The translations under genes and the position numbers were made by a program. Below, in pieces: positions 53,077-61,893 of a stretch of 64,000 nucleotides of DNA (position 1 is the first letter of the stretch; each line of letters begins with the position of its first letter). Source of the stretch: Salipiger marinus. GTDB taxonomy: Bacteria; Pseudomonadota; Alphaproteobacteria; Rhodobacterales; Rhodobacteraceae. The stretch covers positions 124,001 through 188,000 of the forward strand of contig NZ_FNEJ01000001.1 in the NCBI RefSeq assembly GCF_900100085.1, given 5' to 3'. Below the pieces are notes generated by a model. That model searched no databases. It was given only the letters and a program-made list of their open reading frames with translations, and was not told the origin of the DNA.

Positions 53077-53102
53077 GCGGCGCGGGTCAGCCCCCGCGCC
53101 GC
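53077..53102 (-). terminator. Intercistronic hairpin between choX and choW
   Basis: GCGGCGCGGG (53077-53086) pairs perfectly with CCCGCGCCGC (53093-53102). It is located just behind the binding-protein stop, the usual place for a partial terminator or mRNA-stabilising hairpin in ABC operons. Confidence 0.5.
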
Positions 53103-53114
53103 GCCTGCCTTGGA

Positions 53115-54035
53115 TTACTGCAGGGTGGCCAGAACGGCGGGCTTCGCCTCGGCGCCGTCCTTGGTGGTGACGCCGTCCAGCCAGCCATCCAGCACCTGCG
53201 GATTGGCGGCGAGCCAGTCACGTGCGGCCTCCTGCGGATCGGCGCCGTCATCAAGGATGGCGCCCATGATCTCGTTCTCCATCTGGAGCGAGAATTCCAG
53301 ATTGGTCAGGAACTGGCCGACATTGGGGCATTCCTCCACATAGCCCGCGCGGGTGTTGGTATGCACGGTGGCGCCGCCCAGATCCGGGCCGAACCAGTCA
53401 TCGCCGCCGGTGAGATAGGTCAGGTCGTAATTGGCGTTCATGGGATGCGGCTCCCATGCCAGAAACACGATGGGCTCGTCGCGGTTGGTCGCCCGGCCCA
53501 CCTGCGCCAGCATCCCCTGTTCGGAGCTTTCCTTGACCTCGAATTCCGACAGGCCGAACGCATCGGCCTCGATCATGTCGAGGATCAGGCGGTTGCCGTC
53601 ATTGCCCGGCTCGATGCCATAGATGGTCTGGTCCAGCGCCTCGGCCTGTGCGGCGATGTCGGCGAAATCCGCGATGCCTGCGGCGGCGCCCGCCGCATTG
53701 GTGGCCAGCGTGTATTTGGCCCCGGTCAGGTTGGCGCGCAGGCTGTCGACGGTGCCCGCCTCGCGATAGGGGGCGATGTCGGCCTCCATCGTCGGCATCC
53801 AGTTGCCAAGGAACACGTCGATGTCGTTATTGGCGAGCGAAGTGTAGGTGACAGGCACCGACAGCACCTTCACATCGGTCTCGTAGCCCATGGCCTGCAG
53901 CACCACGGTGGTGGCGGCGGTGGTGGCGGTGATGTCGGTCCAGCCCACATCGGAAAAGGTGACGGAGTCGCAGTCCGCATGGGCGGCCCCTGCGGACAGC
54001 AGCGCCGCCGCGAGGGCAAGGCGGGATGTGGTCAT
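53115..54035 (-). CDS. choX: Choline/betaine-type periplasmic binding protein
   Basis: Secreted binding protein of 306 residues, with a signal (MTTSRLALAAALLSAGAAHA) and the mature start DCDSVTFSDVGWTDITATTA, as in the OpuAC/ChoX family. Further markers are NDIDVFLGNWMPTMEADIAP and VFLAWEPHPMNANYDLTYLTGGDDWFGP. Aromatic and acidic residues in these blocks form the quaternary-ammonium box in relatives. GGGGAG precedes the ATG at 54035. It is the first gene of choX-choW-choV. I cannot tell choline from betaine by sequence; no bet gene lies in the window. It is divergent from the adenine deaminase. Confidence 0.88.
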   Translation of the reverse strand: MTTSRLALAAALLSAGAAHADCDSVTFSDVGWTDITATTAATTVVLQAMGYETDVKVLSVPVTYTSLANNDIDVFLGNWMPTMEADIAPYREAGTVDSLRANLTGAKYTLATNAAGAAAGIADFADIAAQAEALDQTIYGIEPGNDGNRLILDMIEADAFGLSEFEVKESSEQGMLAQVGRATNRDEPIVFLAWEPHPMNANYDLTYLTGGDDWFGPDLGGATVHTNTRAGYVEECPNVGQFLTNLEFSLQMENEIMGAILDDGADPQEAARDWLAANPQVLDGWLDGVTTKDGAEAKPAVLATLQ

Positions 54036-54178
54036 GGTGATCTCCCCGGTGATGTTGGTCTTTATGGCCGCCAGTAAGCGCGGAAATCCCCCGTTTTGCA
54101 ACCAATCGCCGGGACAAGCCCCCTCGCCTTCGCCCCTTGGGCCATGGCATGCTGCGGCGACGTCAGAAGGAGACTGCC

Positions 54179-55876
54179 ATGGCCGAGCTTGAAACACGCA
54201 TCGCACAGGGCCGGGGCGATGCCCCCGCCGATCTGGTGCTGCGCGGCGGACGGCTGTTCGACCTCGTCACCGGCGCGCTGCTGGAGGGCGACGTGGCGAT
54301 CTGCGGCGACACCATCGTGGGGATCCTCGACCATTATGAAGGGCGCGAGGTGATCGACGTGACCGGCCAGATCCTTGTGCCCGGCTTCATCGACACGCAT
54401 CTGCATATCGAAAGCTCGCTGGTCACGCCGTTCGAATTCGACCGCTGCGTGACCCCGCGCGGGGTGACCACCGCCATCTGCGACCCGCATGAGATCGCCA
54501 ATGTGGTGGGGGCGGCGGGCATCCGCTATTTCCAGCAGGCCTCTGAACACACGCTGATGGACATCCGGGTGCAGCTGTCGTCCTGCGTGCCGTCGACGCA
54601 TATGGAAACGGCAGGGGCGGAGCTTCTGGCCGAGGACATCGCGGCGCTGCGCGGGCACCCTTCGGGCATCGGGCTGGCGGAGTTCATGAACTATCCCGGC
54701 GTGATCTTCCGCGATCCGCAGGCCATGGCCAAGCTGCGGCTCTTCGAGGGCGGGCATGTGGACGGGCACTGCCCGCTGCTGTCGGGGCGGGATCTGAACG
54801 CCTATGTGGCGGCGGGCATCCGCACCGAACACGAGGCGACCAGCGCCGAGGAGGCGCTGGAAAAGCTGCGCAAGGGCATGCGGGTGCTGATCCGCGAAGG
54901 CTCGGTCAGCAAGGATCTGCACGCGCTGCAGCCGCTGCTGGACGAACGGACCTCGCCCTACATGTGCCTGTGCACCGATGACCGCAACCCGCTGGACATC
55001 GCCGAACATGGCCATCTGGATTACATGATCCGCACCCTGATCGCCCTTGGCACGCCGCCGCTTGCCGCCTATCGCGCCGCGACCCTGTCCGCCGCCGAAG
55101 CCTTCGGCCTGAAGGATCGCGGCATGATCGCGCCGGGCAAGCGCGCCGACATCGTGGCCGTCGACTCGCTGGAGGGCTGCCATGCGCAGCTGGTTCTGGC
55201 GGGCGGGGTGCGGGTGGATCAGGCGGCCTTTGCCGCGCGGGGCCATATCCCCGAGGTCGGGCGGCAGTCCGTGCATGCGCCGCACCTGCGGGCGGAGGAT
55301 TTCCGCAGCACCGCCAACCGCACCGCCACGGATGTCATCGGCATCCGCGAGGGGCAGATCCTCACCGATCATCTGCACGAGGACATCGCGCTCAGCGACG
55401 GGGACAAGCGCCCCGATCCCGCGCGCGACCTGATGCGGATTGCGGTGGTGGAACGCCACGGGCGCAACGGCAACATCGCCACCGGCTTCGTGCGGGGATT
55501 CGGGCTGCAGCGCGGCGCCATCGCCTCCACCGTCTGTCACGACCATCACAACATCGCCTGCGTCGGCGCGGATTATGCCGACATGGCGCTGGCCGCCAAC
55601 CGGCTGGCCGAAATCGAGGGCGGGTTTGTCGTGGCCGAGGCCGGGCAGATTCTGGCGGAACTGGCGCTGCCAGTGGCGGGGCTGATGAGCCTTGAACCGT
55701 TCGAGGCGGTGCGCGACCGGCTGACCGACCTGCGCGCCGCCGCCCGCAGCCTTGGCGTGACGCTGGAAGAGCCGTTCCTGCAGCTGGCCTTTCTGGCGCT
55801 GCCGGTGATCCCCGCGCTGAAGATCACCGACCGCGGCATGGTGGATGTCACGAAATTCGAGATCATCCCCGGCTAG
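54179..55876 (+). CDS. ade: Adenine deaminase
   Basis: Amidohydrolase that turns adenine into hypoxanthine and ammonia. The 565-residue size fits the AdeC family. The metal-binding start is [20 protein letters not shown], followed by [36 protein letters not shown], and [19 protein letters not shown], with the C-terminal domain carrying [13 protein letters not shown]-like [19 protein letters not shown]. The ATG at 54179 has AAGGAG upstream. It lies divergent from choX; a link with purine use is plain, a link with choline is not. Confidence 0.94.
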   Translation: MAELETRIAQGRGDAPADLVLRGGRLFDLVTGALLEGDVAICGDTIVGILDHYEGREVIDVTGQILVPGFIDTHLHIESSLVTPFEFDRCVTPRGVTTAICDPHEIANVVGAAGIRYFQQASEHTLMDIRVQLSSCVPSTHMETAGAELLAEDIAALRGHPSGIGLAEFMNYPGVIFRDPQAMAKLRLFEGGHVDGHCPLLSGRDLNAYVAAGIRTEHEATSAEEALEKLRKGMRVLIREGSVSKDLHALQPLLDERTSPYMCLCTDDRNPLDIAEHGHLDYMIRTLIALGTPPLAAYRAATLSAAEAFGLKDRGMIAPGKRADIVAVDSLEGCHAQLVLAGGVRVDQAAFAARGHIPEVGRQSVHAPHLRAEDFRSTANRTATDVIGIREGQILTDHLHEDIALSDGDKRPDPARDLMRIAVVERHGRNGNIATGFVRGFGLQRGAIASTVCHDHHNIACVGADYADMALAANRLAEIEGGFVVAEAGQILAELALPVAGLMSLEPFEAVRDRLTDLRAAARSLGVTLEEPFLQLAFLALPVIPALKITDRGMVDVTKFEIIPG

Positions 55877-55882
55877 GCCGCG

Positions 55883-56278
55883 TCACGGGCAGCGGGTATA
55901 GACCAGCGGCTCGGGGATTGCGCCCTCGCCGGTTTCGCGGCGGGTCAGGGTGTCGCCGCTCTGCTCCAGCAGGATGTCGCGGGACCATGTCATGCCCTCG
56001 CCGCTGAAGTTGAACCGGGCGGCGATGCGGCTGGGGGTGGCTTCGGTCACCTCGCCCAAGGTGGCGCGGGATTCGTAGAATACCAGCCGCTCCGGCTCCA
56101 CCGTCAGCAGTCCCTTGGCATCGTCGCGGCCCGGCTCGCAATCGGCGGCAACAAGGCCCCACTGGCCCTGCAGCGCGGCAGGAATGGTGCCTTCGGGCAC
56201 GGTGGCGGAGGGGCGGTCCTGCGGCAGGCAGGCGGCGGCAAGGGCAATGACGGTGGCGGGTATCAAAAACTTCTTCAT
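55883..56278 (-). CDS. Small lipoprotein of unknown family
   Basis: A 131-residue predicted lipoprotein with signal MKKFLIPATVIALAAAC (lipidated Cys at 17). The mature part PQDRPSATVPEGTIPAALQGQWGLVAADCEPGRDDAKGLL has a W-G-L-x-A-D-C motif, and ends RFNFSGEGMTWSRDILLEQSGDTLTRRETGEG with a pattern of eight-stranded lipocalin-like or inhibitor-like strands. I do not recognise a named family. The ATG at 56278 is chosen over TTG at 56287. It is convergent with ade and downstream of the transglycosylase gene. Confidence 0.7.
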   Translation of the reverse strand: MKKFLIPATVIALAAACLPQDRPSATVPEGTIPAALQGQWGLVAADCEPGRDDAKGLLTVEPERLVFYESRATLGEVTEATPSRIAARFNFSGEGMTWSRDILLEQSGDTLTRRETGEGAIPEPLVYTRCP

Positions 56279-56314
56279 CTTATTCAACGCTCCCGCCCGC
56301 GCAAAAGTTCCATC

Positions 56315-57490
56315 CTACAGCGCCGACAGCAGCGCCGGGGTGGGCCAGCCATCCACCGGCAGGCCCAGATCCGCCTGCACCGCCCGCACGGCGGCGCGGG
56401 TGCCCGCGCCAAGGATCCCGTCCACCTCGCCCACGTCATGGCCGCGCGCCTGCAGGCGCTGCTGCAGCGCCTTCATCTGCGCGCCGTCCAGCCCCGGCTG
56501 CGGGCTGCCCGCGTCATAGACCGGCGCTCCTTCCAGCCGCGTGGCGAAATAGGCGGCGGTCAGCACATAGGTAAAGCTCTGGTTCCAGTCGAAAAACACC
56601 CGGAAGTTGGGATAGGCCAGAAAGGCGGGTCCGCCCCGCCCCTGCGGCAGGATCACCGAGGCCTCCAGCCGCCCGTCATCCAGCGCGCCCTGCCGCGCGG
56701 ATACGCCCAGCCGTTCCCATTCGGCCACGCTGCGCGTCACCTCCAGCCCGGTCAGCCGCAGATCCAGATCGGCAGGCAGCACCACCTCCTGCAGCCACGG
56801 CTCGCGCGGGCGCCAGCCGAGCGAGGACAGCATCGCCGCCCCCGACATCAGCGCATCCGGCACCGAGGTTTTCAGCTGCACCTGCCCGTCGCCATCGCCA
56901 TCGGTGCCATGTTCCAGAATGTCGCGCGGCAGCATCTGCACCATGCCGATCTCTCCGGCCCAGGCGCCGCGGGTGGTGGCGGGGTCGAATTCGCCGCGCG
57001 CATGAAGCTGCATCGCGGCCAGAAGCTGCGGCCGGAACAGGCCGGGCCTGCGGCAGTCATGCGCCAGCGTCGCCAGCGCGTTGGCGGTGTTGAACTCGCC
57101 CTGCACCGCGCCGTAATCGGTCTCGAACGCCCAGAAGGCCAGCAGCACCCCCGGGGCGATGCCCAGCTCGGTCTGGATCCGGTCAAAGACGGCATCCCAC
57201 TCCTCCGCCTTGCGGCGGCCCCGGTCCAGCCGGTCCTGACTGATCAGCCGGCGCGAAAACTCGATGAACGGCGCCTGAAAGATGCCCTGCCCGCGATCCG
57301 CGCGCAGCACCGCCGGATCGGGCCGCAGCCCCGCCACAAAGCTTTGCGCCGCCTGCGGATCAATGCCCGCCGCCACCGCCTCGGCCCGCACCCCGTCCAG
57401 AAAGGCGGCAAAATCGCCGCCGCAGGGCACCGTCTGCGCCAGAGCGGGAGCAGGCAGCGCAAGGGCAAGGCTCAGGATCAGGGCGCGCAT
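56315..57490 (-). CDS. Lytic murein transglycosylase, MltB family, with PG-binding domain
   Basis: Periplasmic enzyme that cuts peptidoglycan glycan strands. The 391-residue protein has the signal MRALILSLALALPAPALA, the SLT-2 (MltB) catalytic domain from about 23 to 320 with the Glu in FWAFETDYGAVQGEF (E123), AWAGEIGMVQMLPRDILEHG and the ALMSGAAMLSSLGW helix, and a C-terminal peptidoglycan-binding domain with LQQRLQARGHDVGEVDGILGAGT. It probably anchors through the C-terminal domain, as no lipobox is present. The start at 57490 has GGTGG ahead. Confidence 0.92.
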   Translation of the reverse strand: MRALILSLALALPAPALAQTVPCGGDFAAFLDGVRAEAVAAGIDPQAAQSFVAGLRPDPAVLRADRGQGIFQAPFIEFSRRLISQDRLDRGRRKAEEWDAVFDRIQTELGIAPGVLLAFWAFETDYGAVQGEFNTANALATLAHDCRRPGLFRPQLLAAMQLHARGEFDPATTRGAWAGEIGMVQMLPRDILEHGTDGDGDGQVQLKTSVPDALMSGAAMLSSLGWRPREPWLQEVVLPADLDLRLTGLEVTRSVAEWERLGVSARQGALDDGRLEASVILPQGRGGPAFLAYPNFRVFFDWNQSFTYVLTAAYFATRLEGAPVYDAGSPQPGLDGAQMKALQQRLQARGHDVGEVDGILGAGTRAAVRAVQADLGLPVDGWPTPALLSAL

Positions 57491-57622
57491 GGACCACCTA
57501 TCTGCTTGGTTGTGCCGCAACCTAACACCGCTCTTTCTGCGCGCAACGGGCAGGCGGGGTGCCGCCCAATGCACCGGCAGGAAGGCGCTGTTTGCATTTC
57601 GTTCACGAAGTTTACGAGAGTA

Positions 57623-57637
57623 TTAATCATTTGTTTA
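57623..57637. promoter_or_regulatory. CtrA-like box upstream of the single receiver gene
   Basis: TTAA (57623-57626), seven bases, then TTTA (57634-57637), close to the CtrA consensus TTAA-N7-TTAA. It lies in an AT-rich patch about 75 bp upstream of the receiver gene start. One mismatch remains. Confidence 0.4.
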
Positions 57638-57707
57638 GGGTTGGCGACGAAAAGAAACAGACGTGAGGCTGGGGCGAAAACGGGGTTGTGGGACGGCGGA
57701 GGTCGGA

Positions 57708-58091
57708 ATGAAGGTGCTCATCGTCGAGAGCAGCAAGGAGCTGTCGGCGCTCTGGCGTCGGCATCTTGAACGGCTGGGAGCGGTCGTGGCGATTGCCCAT
57801 GATCAGGACAGCGCCACCACGCTGCTGCAGCGGCGCGATTTTTCCATCATGGTGCTGGATCTGGTGCTGGACCACGGCAGCGCGCTGGCCGTGGCCGATT
57901 TTGCCAGCTACCGCCGCCCCGACTGCCGGGTGATCTTTGTCACCAACACCTCGTTCTTTTCGGACGGGTCGATCTTCCGGCACTGCGCCAATGCCTGCGC
58001 CTATCTGCAAAGCCAGACCGAACCCGCCGATCTGGCCGCCATGGTCGAACATTACGCCGGGCAGCGCGTGGCGGCGGGCCGCTCCGTCTAG
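57708..58091 (+). CDS. Single-domain receiver protein with degenerate active site
   Basis: A 127-residue protein of the response-regulator receiver fold with no output domain. D51 in MVLDLVLDHGSA is the phospho-acceptor position. The acidic pair that binds Mg is E7-S8, one acidic residue instead of two, and the invariant Lys near residue 105 is replaced: the segment reads YLQSQTEPADL. The Thr switch position is present in VIFVTNTS. Such proteins may act as phosphate sinks or act without phosphorylation. The ATG at 57708 has GGAGG. The gene overlaps the convergent GST gene by four bases. A CtrA-like site lies upstream. Confidence 0.8.
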   Translation: MKVLIVESSKELSALWRRHLERLGAVVAIAHDQDSATTLLQRRDFSIMVLDLVLDHGSALAVADFASYRRPDCRVIFVTNTSFFSDGSIFRHCANACAYLQSQTEPADLAAMVEHYAGQRVAAGRSV

Positions 58092-59068
58092 AGCCCGCCG
58101 CGCCCGTGCGGCGCCTCCAGATCCAGATCCGGTCCGATGGGCACGATCCGGTGCGGATTGATGGTGTCATGGCTGTAATGGTAATGCCGGGTGATGTGGT
58201 CGAACCGCACCGTCCCGGCCACGCCGGGCCATTGATACAGCTCGCGCAGATAGCCCCACAGGCTGGGATAATCCACGATCCGCGCCCGGTTGCATTTGAA
58301 ATGCCCGTGATAGACCATATCGAACCGGATCAGCGTGGTAAAAAGCCGCCAGTCCGCTTCGGTCAGCCTTTCGCCCATCAGATAGCGCTGGCCGGCAAGC
58401 CGTGCCTCCAGCCAGTCCAGCGTCTCGAACAGCGGCACCACGGCGGCGTCATAAGCCTCCTGCGTTGTGGCAAAGCCCGCCTTGTAGACGCCGTTGTTCA
58501 CGGTGTCATAAATGCGGTCATTGACCGGCTCGATCTCCGCGCGCAGCGCTTCGGGCCAGTAATCATCGGTATTGCCGGTCAGCCCGTCAAAGGCGCTGTT
58601 GAACATGCGGATGATTTCGGCGCTTTCGTTCGACACGATGGTGCCGCGGCTCTTGTCCCAGAGCACAGGCACCGTCACCCGCCCCGAGATCTGCGGATCG
58701 GCGCGCAGATAGACCTCGCGCAGGAAGCTCAGCCCGTGCAGGCGGTCGCCGGTGGTGCCGGGGAAATCCAGATCGAAGGTCCAGCCGTCGGACAGCATGT
58801 CGGGATGCACCACGCTGACCTCGATCAGATCCTCCAGCCCCTTGAGGGCGCGAAAGATCAGCGCGCGATGCGCCCAAGGGCAGGCATAGCTGACATAAAG
58901 ATGATAGCGCCCCGCCTCGGCGGCAAAGCCGCCCTCGCCCGAGGGCCCCGGCGCGCCATCCGGCGTCACCCAGTTGCGGAAGGCGGTGTCGGACCGGACA
59001 AATTTCCCGCCCGTCTTTTCGGTGTCATACCACTGGTCGCTCCAGCGGCCGTCGATCAGCTGGCCCAT
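58088..59068 (-). CDS. Glutathionyl-hydroquinone reductase (Xi-class GST)
   Basis: Reduces glutathionyl-hydroquinones using glutathione; it has the xi-class GST fold of YqjG/PcpF. The 326-residue protein contains the catalytic Cys in YACPWAHR (C63), EVSVVHPDMLSDGWTF, VPVLWDKSRGTIVSNESAEIIRMFN and, in the helical domain, the LMGERLTEADWRLFTTLIRFDMVY signature, which is typical. AAAAGGAGCACG precedes the ATG at 59068. Its 3' end overlaps the receiver gene by four bases. Confidence 0.92.
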   Translation of the reverse strand: MGQLIDGRWSDQWYDTEKTGGKFVRSDTAFRNWVTPDGAPGPSGEGGFAAEAGRYHLYVSYACPWAHRALIFRALKGLEDLIEVSVVHPDMLSDGWTFDLDFPGTTGDRLHGLSFLREVYLRADPQISGRVTVPVLWDKSRGTIVSNESAEIIRMFNSAFDGLTGNTDDYWPEALRAEIEPVNDRIYDTVNNGVYKAGFATTQEAYDAAVVPLFETLDWLEARLAGQRYLMGERLTEADWRLFTTLIRFDMVYHGHFKCNRARIVDYPSLWGYLRELYQWPGVAGTVRFDHITRHYHYSHDTINPHRIVPIGPDLDLEAPHGRGGL

Positions 59069-59171
59069 GACGTGCTCCTTTTCCGGTGTCGATGGGCAAG
59101 CTAGCGCCCTCGGGCCCACCCGCAACCGCGCCCCGCGCGCAGCAGCCCCCGCAGCAGCGCACAGATGCCGG

Positions 59172-60080
59172 TCAGCCCAGCATGTCCCCCGGCCCCAGCG
59201 GCAGCCCCCGCAGGAAACTTTCCGCCTCCTGCGCGCCCCGGCCCGCGCGCTGCGCCCGCGTCACCTGCACGGCGCCGCTGCCGCAGGCGACGGTAAAGCC
59301 CGTGTCCAGCACCGCCCCCGGCGCGCCGGCGCCTGCGGCCAGCCGCGCCCCCAGCAGCTTGATCCGCTCGCCCTGATGCGTGGTCCATGCGCCGGGAAAG
59401 GGCGACAGCCCCCGGATCAGCCGGTCAACCTCTGCCGCAGGACGGGTCCAGTCCAGCGCCGCCTCGGCCTTGTCGATCTTCTGCGCATAGGTGACCCCCG
59501 CCTCCGGCTGCGGCTCGGGCACCAGATCGTCCAGCCGCGCCAGCGCCACGCCGATCAGATCCGCCCCCAGCGCCGACAGCCGGTCATGCAGCTCGCCCGT
59601 GGTCTCCTCGGCGCCAATCGCCACCGCCTGCCGCAGCAGCACCGGGCCGGTATCCAGCCCCGCCTCCATCTGCATGATGCAGATGCCGGTCTCGGCATCG
59701 CCCGACAGGATGGCGCGATGGATCGGCGCCGCCCCGCGCCAGCGCGGCAGCAGCGAGGCATGGATGTTCAGACAGCCGCGCGCGGGCGCGTCCAGCACGA
59801 CCTGCGGCAGGATCAGCCCATAGGCCACCACCACCGCCACCTCGGCGCCAAATGCCGCAAATTCCGCCTGCGCCTCTGCCCCCTTCAGCGAGACGGGATG
59901 CCGCACCGGCAGACCTAGCGCTTCGGCCCGCGCCTGCACCGGCGAGGGGCGGTCCTTCTTGCCCCGGCCTGCGGGGCGCGGCGGCTGGCAGTAGACGGCG
60001 GCAATCTCGTGCCCGCCTGCCACCAGCGCGTCCAGCACCGGCACCGAAAACTCGGGCGTTCCCATGAAGATCACGCGCAT
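59172..60080 (-). CDS. fmt: Methionyl-tRNA formyltransferase
   Basis: Puts the formyl group on initiator Met-tRNA. The 302-residue protein has the N-terminal formyltransferase domain: [33 protein letters not shown], the catalytic [21 protein letters not shown], and the C-terminal OB-like domain with [14 protein letters not shown]. It is last in the minus-strand order def-def-def-like-fmt, which groups the formylation and deformylation steps. A structured repeat occupies the 198-base gap before its start. The ATG at 60080 is the family start. Confidence 0.96.
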   Translation of the reverse strand: MRVIFMGTPEFSVPVLDALVAGGHEIAAVYCQPPRPAGRGKKDRPSPVQARAEALGLPVRHPVSLKGAEAQAEFAAFGAEVAVVVAYGLILPQVVLDAPARGCLNIHASLLPRWRGAAPIHRAILSGDAETGICIMQMEAGLDTGPVLLRQAVAIGAEETTGELHDRLSALGADLIGVALARLDDLVPEPQPEAGVTYAQKIDKAEAALDWTRPAAEVDRLIRGLSPFPGAWTTHQGERIKLLGARLAAGAGAPGAVLDTGFTVACGSGAVQVTRAQRAGRGAQEAESFLRGLPLGPGDMLG

Positions 60081-60100
60081 GCCGCTGCCCTTCCCCTGTT

Positions 60101-60240
60101 CTTCTTGGTCCAAATATCCCGGGGAGCGCGAGGGGCAGAGCCCCTCGCCCTGCTTCGTGCCGCGCCTCCGGCGCGAGGGGCAGAGCCCCTCGCCTTTCCC
60201 AGTTCCGCACCTCCGGCGCGAGGGGCAGAGCCCCTCGCTT
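60101..60240 (-). repeat. Composite structured element, copy 7 (45-bp tandem array)
   Basis: On the minus strand three hairpins GCGAGGGGC-TCT-GCCCCTCGC recur at 60218-60238, 60173-60193 and 60128-60148 with an exact 45-bp period. Between them lie GCCGGAGGTGCGG and GCCGGAGGCGCGG units. The array ends with GCTCCCCGGGATATTTGG and CCAAGAAG. It lies 39 bases after the third deformylase-like gene, in sense direction, and before fmt. Confidence 0.8.
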
Positions 60241-60278
60241 CTGTCTTCCCGCGCAGTCCGATCCGTCGCCTGCCGCGC

Positions 60279-60776
60279 CTAGCGCGCGCCCTTGCGGGCC
60301 CGGCGCAGCAGCATGTCGCGCTTGAGCTTGCTCAGGCGGTCAAAATACATCCGCCCTTCCAGATGGTCGATCTGATGCTGCACCGAGGTGGCCCAGAGCC
60401 CGACCAGATCGCGCTCCTCGGTCTCGCCCTCGGCATTGAGGAAGCGCACCGTCACCGCACGCGGACGCTCGATCTTGGCCGAAACGCCGGGCAGGTTCGG
60501 GCTGGCCTCCTCGTGGCTGCGCAGCTTGACGCTGGCATGCAGCACCTCCGGATTGGCCATGCGCAGCGCCTGTCCGCGCGTGTCCGAGGCATCGACCACC
60601 GCCAGCCGCAGCATCACGCCGATCTGCGGCGCGGCAAGGCCGACGCCGGGCATCGCCTCCATCGTGTCGATCATGTCGGCCCAGATCGCGCGGATCTCGT
60701 CGGTAATCGCCGCCACCGGCTGCGCGGGGGTGCGCAGCCGCGCGTCGGGCCAGGGCAGGCAGGGCCGCGCGGTCAT
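60279..60776 (-). CDS. Peptide-deformylase-like protein lacking active-site residues
   Basis: A 165-residue protein of the deformylase fold. Motif I GVGLAAPQ (44-51) is intact. In motif II the canonical EGCLS reads EASPN, so the metal-binding Cys is Ser at 92, and motif III HEYDH is HQIDH, so the catalytic Glu is Gln at 135. Without these residues it can hardly deformylate in the normal way. It may be a regulatory or structural paralogue. Its start overlaps the second deformylase stop by four bases. The loss is not due to a frameshift; the reading frame is continuous. Confidence 0.87.
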   Translation of the reverse strand: MTARPCLPWPDARLRTPAQPVAAITDEIRAIWADMIDTMEAMPGVGLAAPQIGVMLRLAVVDASDTRGQALRMANPEVLHASVKLRSHEEASPNLPGVSAKIERPRAVTVRFLNAEGETEERDLVGLWATSVQHQIDHLEGRMYFDRLSKLKRDMLLRRARKGAR

Positions 60777-61270
60777 GGCAGCGCGCCGTAATCCGCCATC
60801 AGCGCGGCGCGAACCTCGGGCTCCAGCCGGTCGAAATGCACCAGCCCGTCCAGATGGTCATATTCATGCTGCGCCACGATGGCCTCGGCCCCGTGCAGGT
60901 CCACCTCCTGCGCCGCCCCGTCAAGGTCGGTATAGCCCAGCCGGAGACGGGCGGCGCGGCGGACCTGCGCGGTCACGCCCGGAATGGACAGACAGCCCTC
61001 TGGGCCCACTGCCGTTTCCTCCGACATCCACAGGATGCGCGGATTGATGCAGGCGCGCGGCGTCATCTCGCCATCTTTCCAGCCCGCATCCATCACGAAG
61101 ACGCGGAGCATCGCCCCCACCTGCGGCCCCGCAAGCCCGCGCCCGGGCGCATCATACATGGTTTCGAACATGTCGCGGATCAGCGCGTCCAGTTCGGGGC
61201 CCGGCACTGCCTCGGCGCAGGGTTGGCTCAGCCGCGGGTCGGGCCAGCGCAGGATCGGGCGCAGGCTCAT
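60773..61270 (-). CDS. Peptide deformylase paralogue
   Basis: A 165-residue deformylase with an intact EGCLSIPGV (metal Cys 93) and HEYDH (H135, E136, H139). Motif I is slightly changed: GRGLAGPQ instead of G-x-GLAAPQ. It is probably an active metallo-deformylase with altered pocket shape. It overlaps the canonical def by four bases and the degenerate paralogue by four bases, so all three are translated in a coupled way. Confidence 0.9.
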   Translation of the reverse strand: MSLRPILRWPDPRLSQPCAEAVPGPELDALIRDMFETMYDAPGRGLAGPQVGAMLRVFVMDAGWKDGEMTPRACINPRILWMSEETAVGPEGCLSIPGVTAQVRRAARLRLGYTDLDGAAQEVDLHGAEAIVAQHEYDHLDGLVHFDRLEPEVRAALMADYGALP

Positions 61271-61788
61271 ACCCGGGCCCGGTCGCGTTTCAGCTTCACC
61301 ATCTTGCGGGTGATCAGCTGGCGTTTCAGCGGGGTGAGGTAATCGATGAACAGCTTGCCCTCCAGATGGTCGATCTCGTGCTGCACGCAGGTCGCCCAGA
61401 GCCCGTCAAAGGTTTCGGTGCGGGGATTGCCGTCGCGGTCGATCCATTCCACATCCACCACCTTGGGGCGCGTCACCTCGGCATATTGATCGGGGATCGA
61501 CAGGCAGCCTTCTTCATAGACGTTTTTCTCGTCCGATCCGGCCAGAACCCGCGGATTGAACATCACCAGCGGGCGCGGCGTCTCGCCGATATCGGGCTTC
61601 ATGCAGTCCAGCACGATGAGCCGCTGCAGCACGCCGATCTGCGGCGCGGCCAGCCCGATGCCCGGCGCGTCATACATGGTGTCCAGCATGTCATCCGCCA
61701 GACGGCGCAGATCGTCCGACAGGTCGGGGACAGGGTCGCTGACCTTTTTCAGGCGGGGGTCGGGATGGATCAGGATGGCGCGTTTCAT
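61267..61788 (-). CDS. def: Peptide deformylase
   Basis: Removes the formyl group from nascent proteins. The 173-residue enzyme has all three motifs: GIGLAAPQ (44-51), EEGCLSIPD (metal Cys 95) and QHEIDHLEG (H137, E138, H141), and a basic C-terminal tail rich in Lys and Arg, which may contact the ribosome. It is the first gene of the def-def-def-fmt group and follows a 105-bp gap from the divergent PatB-type gene. Confidence 0.96.
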   Translation of the reverse strand: MKRAILIHPDPRLKKVSDPVPDLSDDLRRLADDMLDTMYDAPGIGLAAPQIGVLQRLIVLDCMKPDIGETPRPLVMFNPRVLAGSDEKNVYEEGCLSIPDQYAEVTRPKVVDVEWIDRDGNPRTETFDGLWATCVQHEIDHLEGKLFIDYLTPLKRQLITRKMVKLKRDRARV

Positions 61789-61861
61789 GGCCTGTCACTT
61801 AGGCAAATCCTGCGCCCTGCGCAAGCTTCCGGGGCTTGCGTCCCGCGCCCCGCCGGGTAGC

Positions 61862-61892
61862 GTCTGCGGCAGAGGAAAAAAGGACCGCAGAC
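61862..61892 (+). promoter_or_regulatory. Hairpin presenting the ribosome-binding site of the PatB-type gene
   Basis: GTCTGCGG (61862-61869) pairs perfectly with CCGCAGAC (61885-61892). The 15-base loop holds the purine-rich AGAGGAAAAAAGGA, which is the Shine-Dalgarno region, and the stem ends one base before the ATG at 61894. A second hairpin CGCAAGC/GCTTGCG lies at 61820-61840. Confidence 0.5.
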
Positions 61893-61893
61893 C

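Noticed and set aside
60101-60240. Tandem 45-bp repeats considered as a CRISPR array
   Set aside because: Repeats are palindromic but the spacers are themselves near-identical GGAGGCGCGG units, there are only three repeats, and no cas gene is present.
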